Assembly (NCBI GenBank): GCA_001940755.1
Contig: MEHH01000177.1
Coordinates: 1-5,930, forward strand
Length of the DNA: 5,930 nt
Direction: 5' to 3'
Origin: Candidatus Heimdallarchaeota archaeon AB_125
GTDB taxonomy: Archaea > Asgardarchaeota > Heimdallarchaeia > Heimdallarchaeales > Heimdallarchaeaceae
The first letter of the stretch is position 1; every line of letters begins with the position of its first letter. Below the pieces are notes generated by a model. It was not told the DNA's origin. It ran no database searches and worked only from the letters and a program-made list of their open reading frames with translations. The position numbers were made by a program, and so were the translations under genes. Below, piece by piece: positions 5,717 through 5,930 of this stretch.

Positions 5717-5930
5717 AACCTATCAAATGCTTGTTTGTGGAGTAGGAGGACAAGGAATCCTAACCATTACCGATGTTATAGTAATTGCAGCTAAAAAGAA
5801 AGGTTTGCATATTCTTGGATCAGAAGTCCATGGAATGGCACAAAAAGGAGGATCTGTTGTTACGAACCTAAAAATTGGGGAAAATCTACATTCGCCAACA
5901 AACCCTATAGGCACCTGTGAAGTCTTAGTA
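5709..5930 (+). CDS. iorB: Indolepyruvate:ferredoxin oxidoreductase, beta subunit, 5' end of gene
   Basis: The first 74 residues of IorB, cut by the right edge of the window. The protein opens with the nucleotide-fold glycine motif CGVGGQGILT (about residues 10-19) and has the hallmark GSEVHGMAQKGGSVVTNLKIG (starting near 37), both diagnostic of the gamma domain of 2-oxoacid:ferredoxin oxidoreductases. In the enzyme this subunit pairs with IorA and contributes to coenzyme A binding and the CoA-dependent half-reaction. A full IorB is about 190-230 residues, so roughly two thirds is missing. The start at 5709 is chosen over 5703 (which would add Met-Lys) on ribosome binding site spacing. The gene begins inside the last codons of iorA with an 8-base overlap, so it is translated from the same mRNA and made in matched amounts. 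Confidence 0.95.
   Translation, partial: MSKTYQMLVCGVGGQGILTITDVIVIAAKKKGLHILGSEVHGMAQKGGSVVTNLKIGENLHSPTNPIGTCEVLV

Noticed and set aside
5723..5914. Minus-strand open frame of 63 codons at the right end
   Set aside because: It is antisense to the clear iorB start, whose plus-strand frame carries the diagnostic GVGGQG and SEVHGMAQKGGS motifs.
1..5930. CRISPR array, tRNA or rRNA genes
   Set aside because: No regularly spaced repeats, no tRNA-like CCA-end or T-loop pattern and no rRNA-like stretches were seen; the window is almost fully covered by protein genes.

Overview
The window looks like a piece of a low-GC archaeal chromosome. The main evidence is the gene-start architecture. Both genes that need their own promoter (tnpB and iorA) have an archaeal-type TATA box (CTTTTATAG and CTTTTTATAG) about 26 to 33 bases before the ATG and no Shine-Dalgarno sequence, as expected for leaderless mRNAs. 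The genes internal to operons (second ABC subunit, iorB) instead have purine-rich ribosome binding sites and overlap the gene before them. An oxygen-sensitive, ferredoxin-linked 2-oxoacid oxidoreductase points to anaerobic amino-acid or peptide metabolism. The lineage cannot be fixed from this window; an Asgard-type or other mesophilic archaeon is only a guess.

Layout, all on the + strand. (1) 1-432 is the 3' end of a half-size ABC exporter subunit. (2) 432-2360 is a complete partner half-transporter whose start overlaps the first gene's stop by one base. The two form a heterodimeric type IV (ABCB/MDR-like) exporter with one degenerate and one canonical ATP site. The degenerate residues are split between the two proteins so that all fall in the same composite site. 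(3) 2476-3735 is a tnpB (IS1341/OrfB-type RNA-guided nuclease). It lies between inverted repeats at about 2362-2390 and 3771-3796, so this 1.4-kb stretch is probably a solitary tnpB element with no tnpA. (4) 3854-5716 is iorA, the alpha subunit of indolepyruvate:ferredoxin oxidoreductase. (5) 5709-5930 is the 5' end of iorB, the gamma-domain subunit, overlapping iorA by 8 bases.

IorA and IorB together would oxidatively decarboxylate aryl pyruvates made by transamination of aromatic amino acids, giving aryl-acetyl-CoA, CO2 and reduced ferredoxin. There is no evident functional link between the ABC exporter and the Ior operon. The tnpB element simply sits in the intergenic space between them, about 20 bases upstream of the iorA TATA box.

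No wholly new system is visible. The most interesting item is the TnpB. It lacks the RuvC-II glutamate at the usual position and most of the zinc-ribbon cysteines, but has a glutamate about 47 residues downstream in a position suggesting a relocated catalytic residue. It is flanked by inverted repeats and hairpins that may mark the element ends and a guide (omega) RNA.
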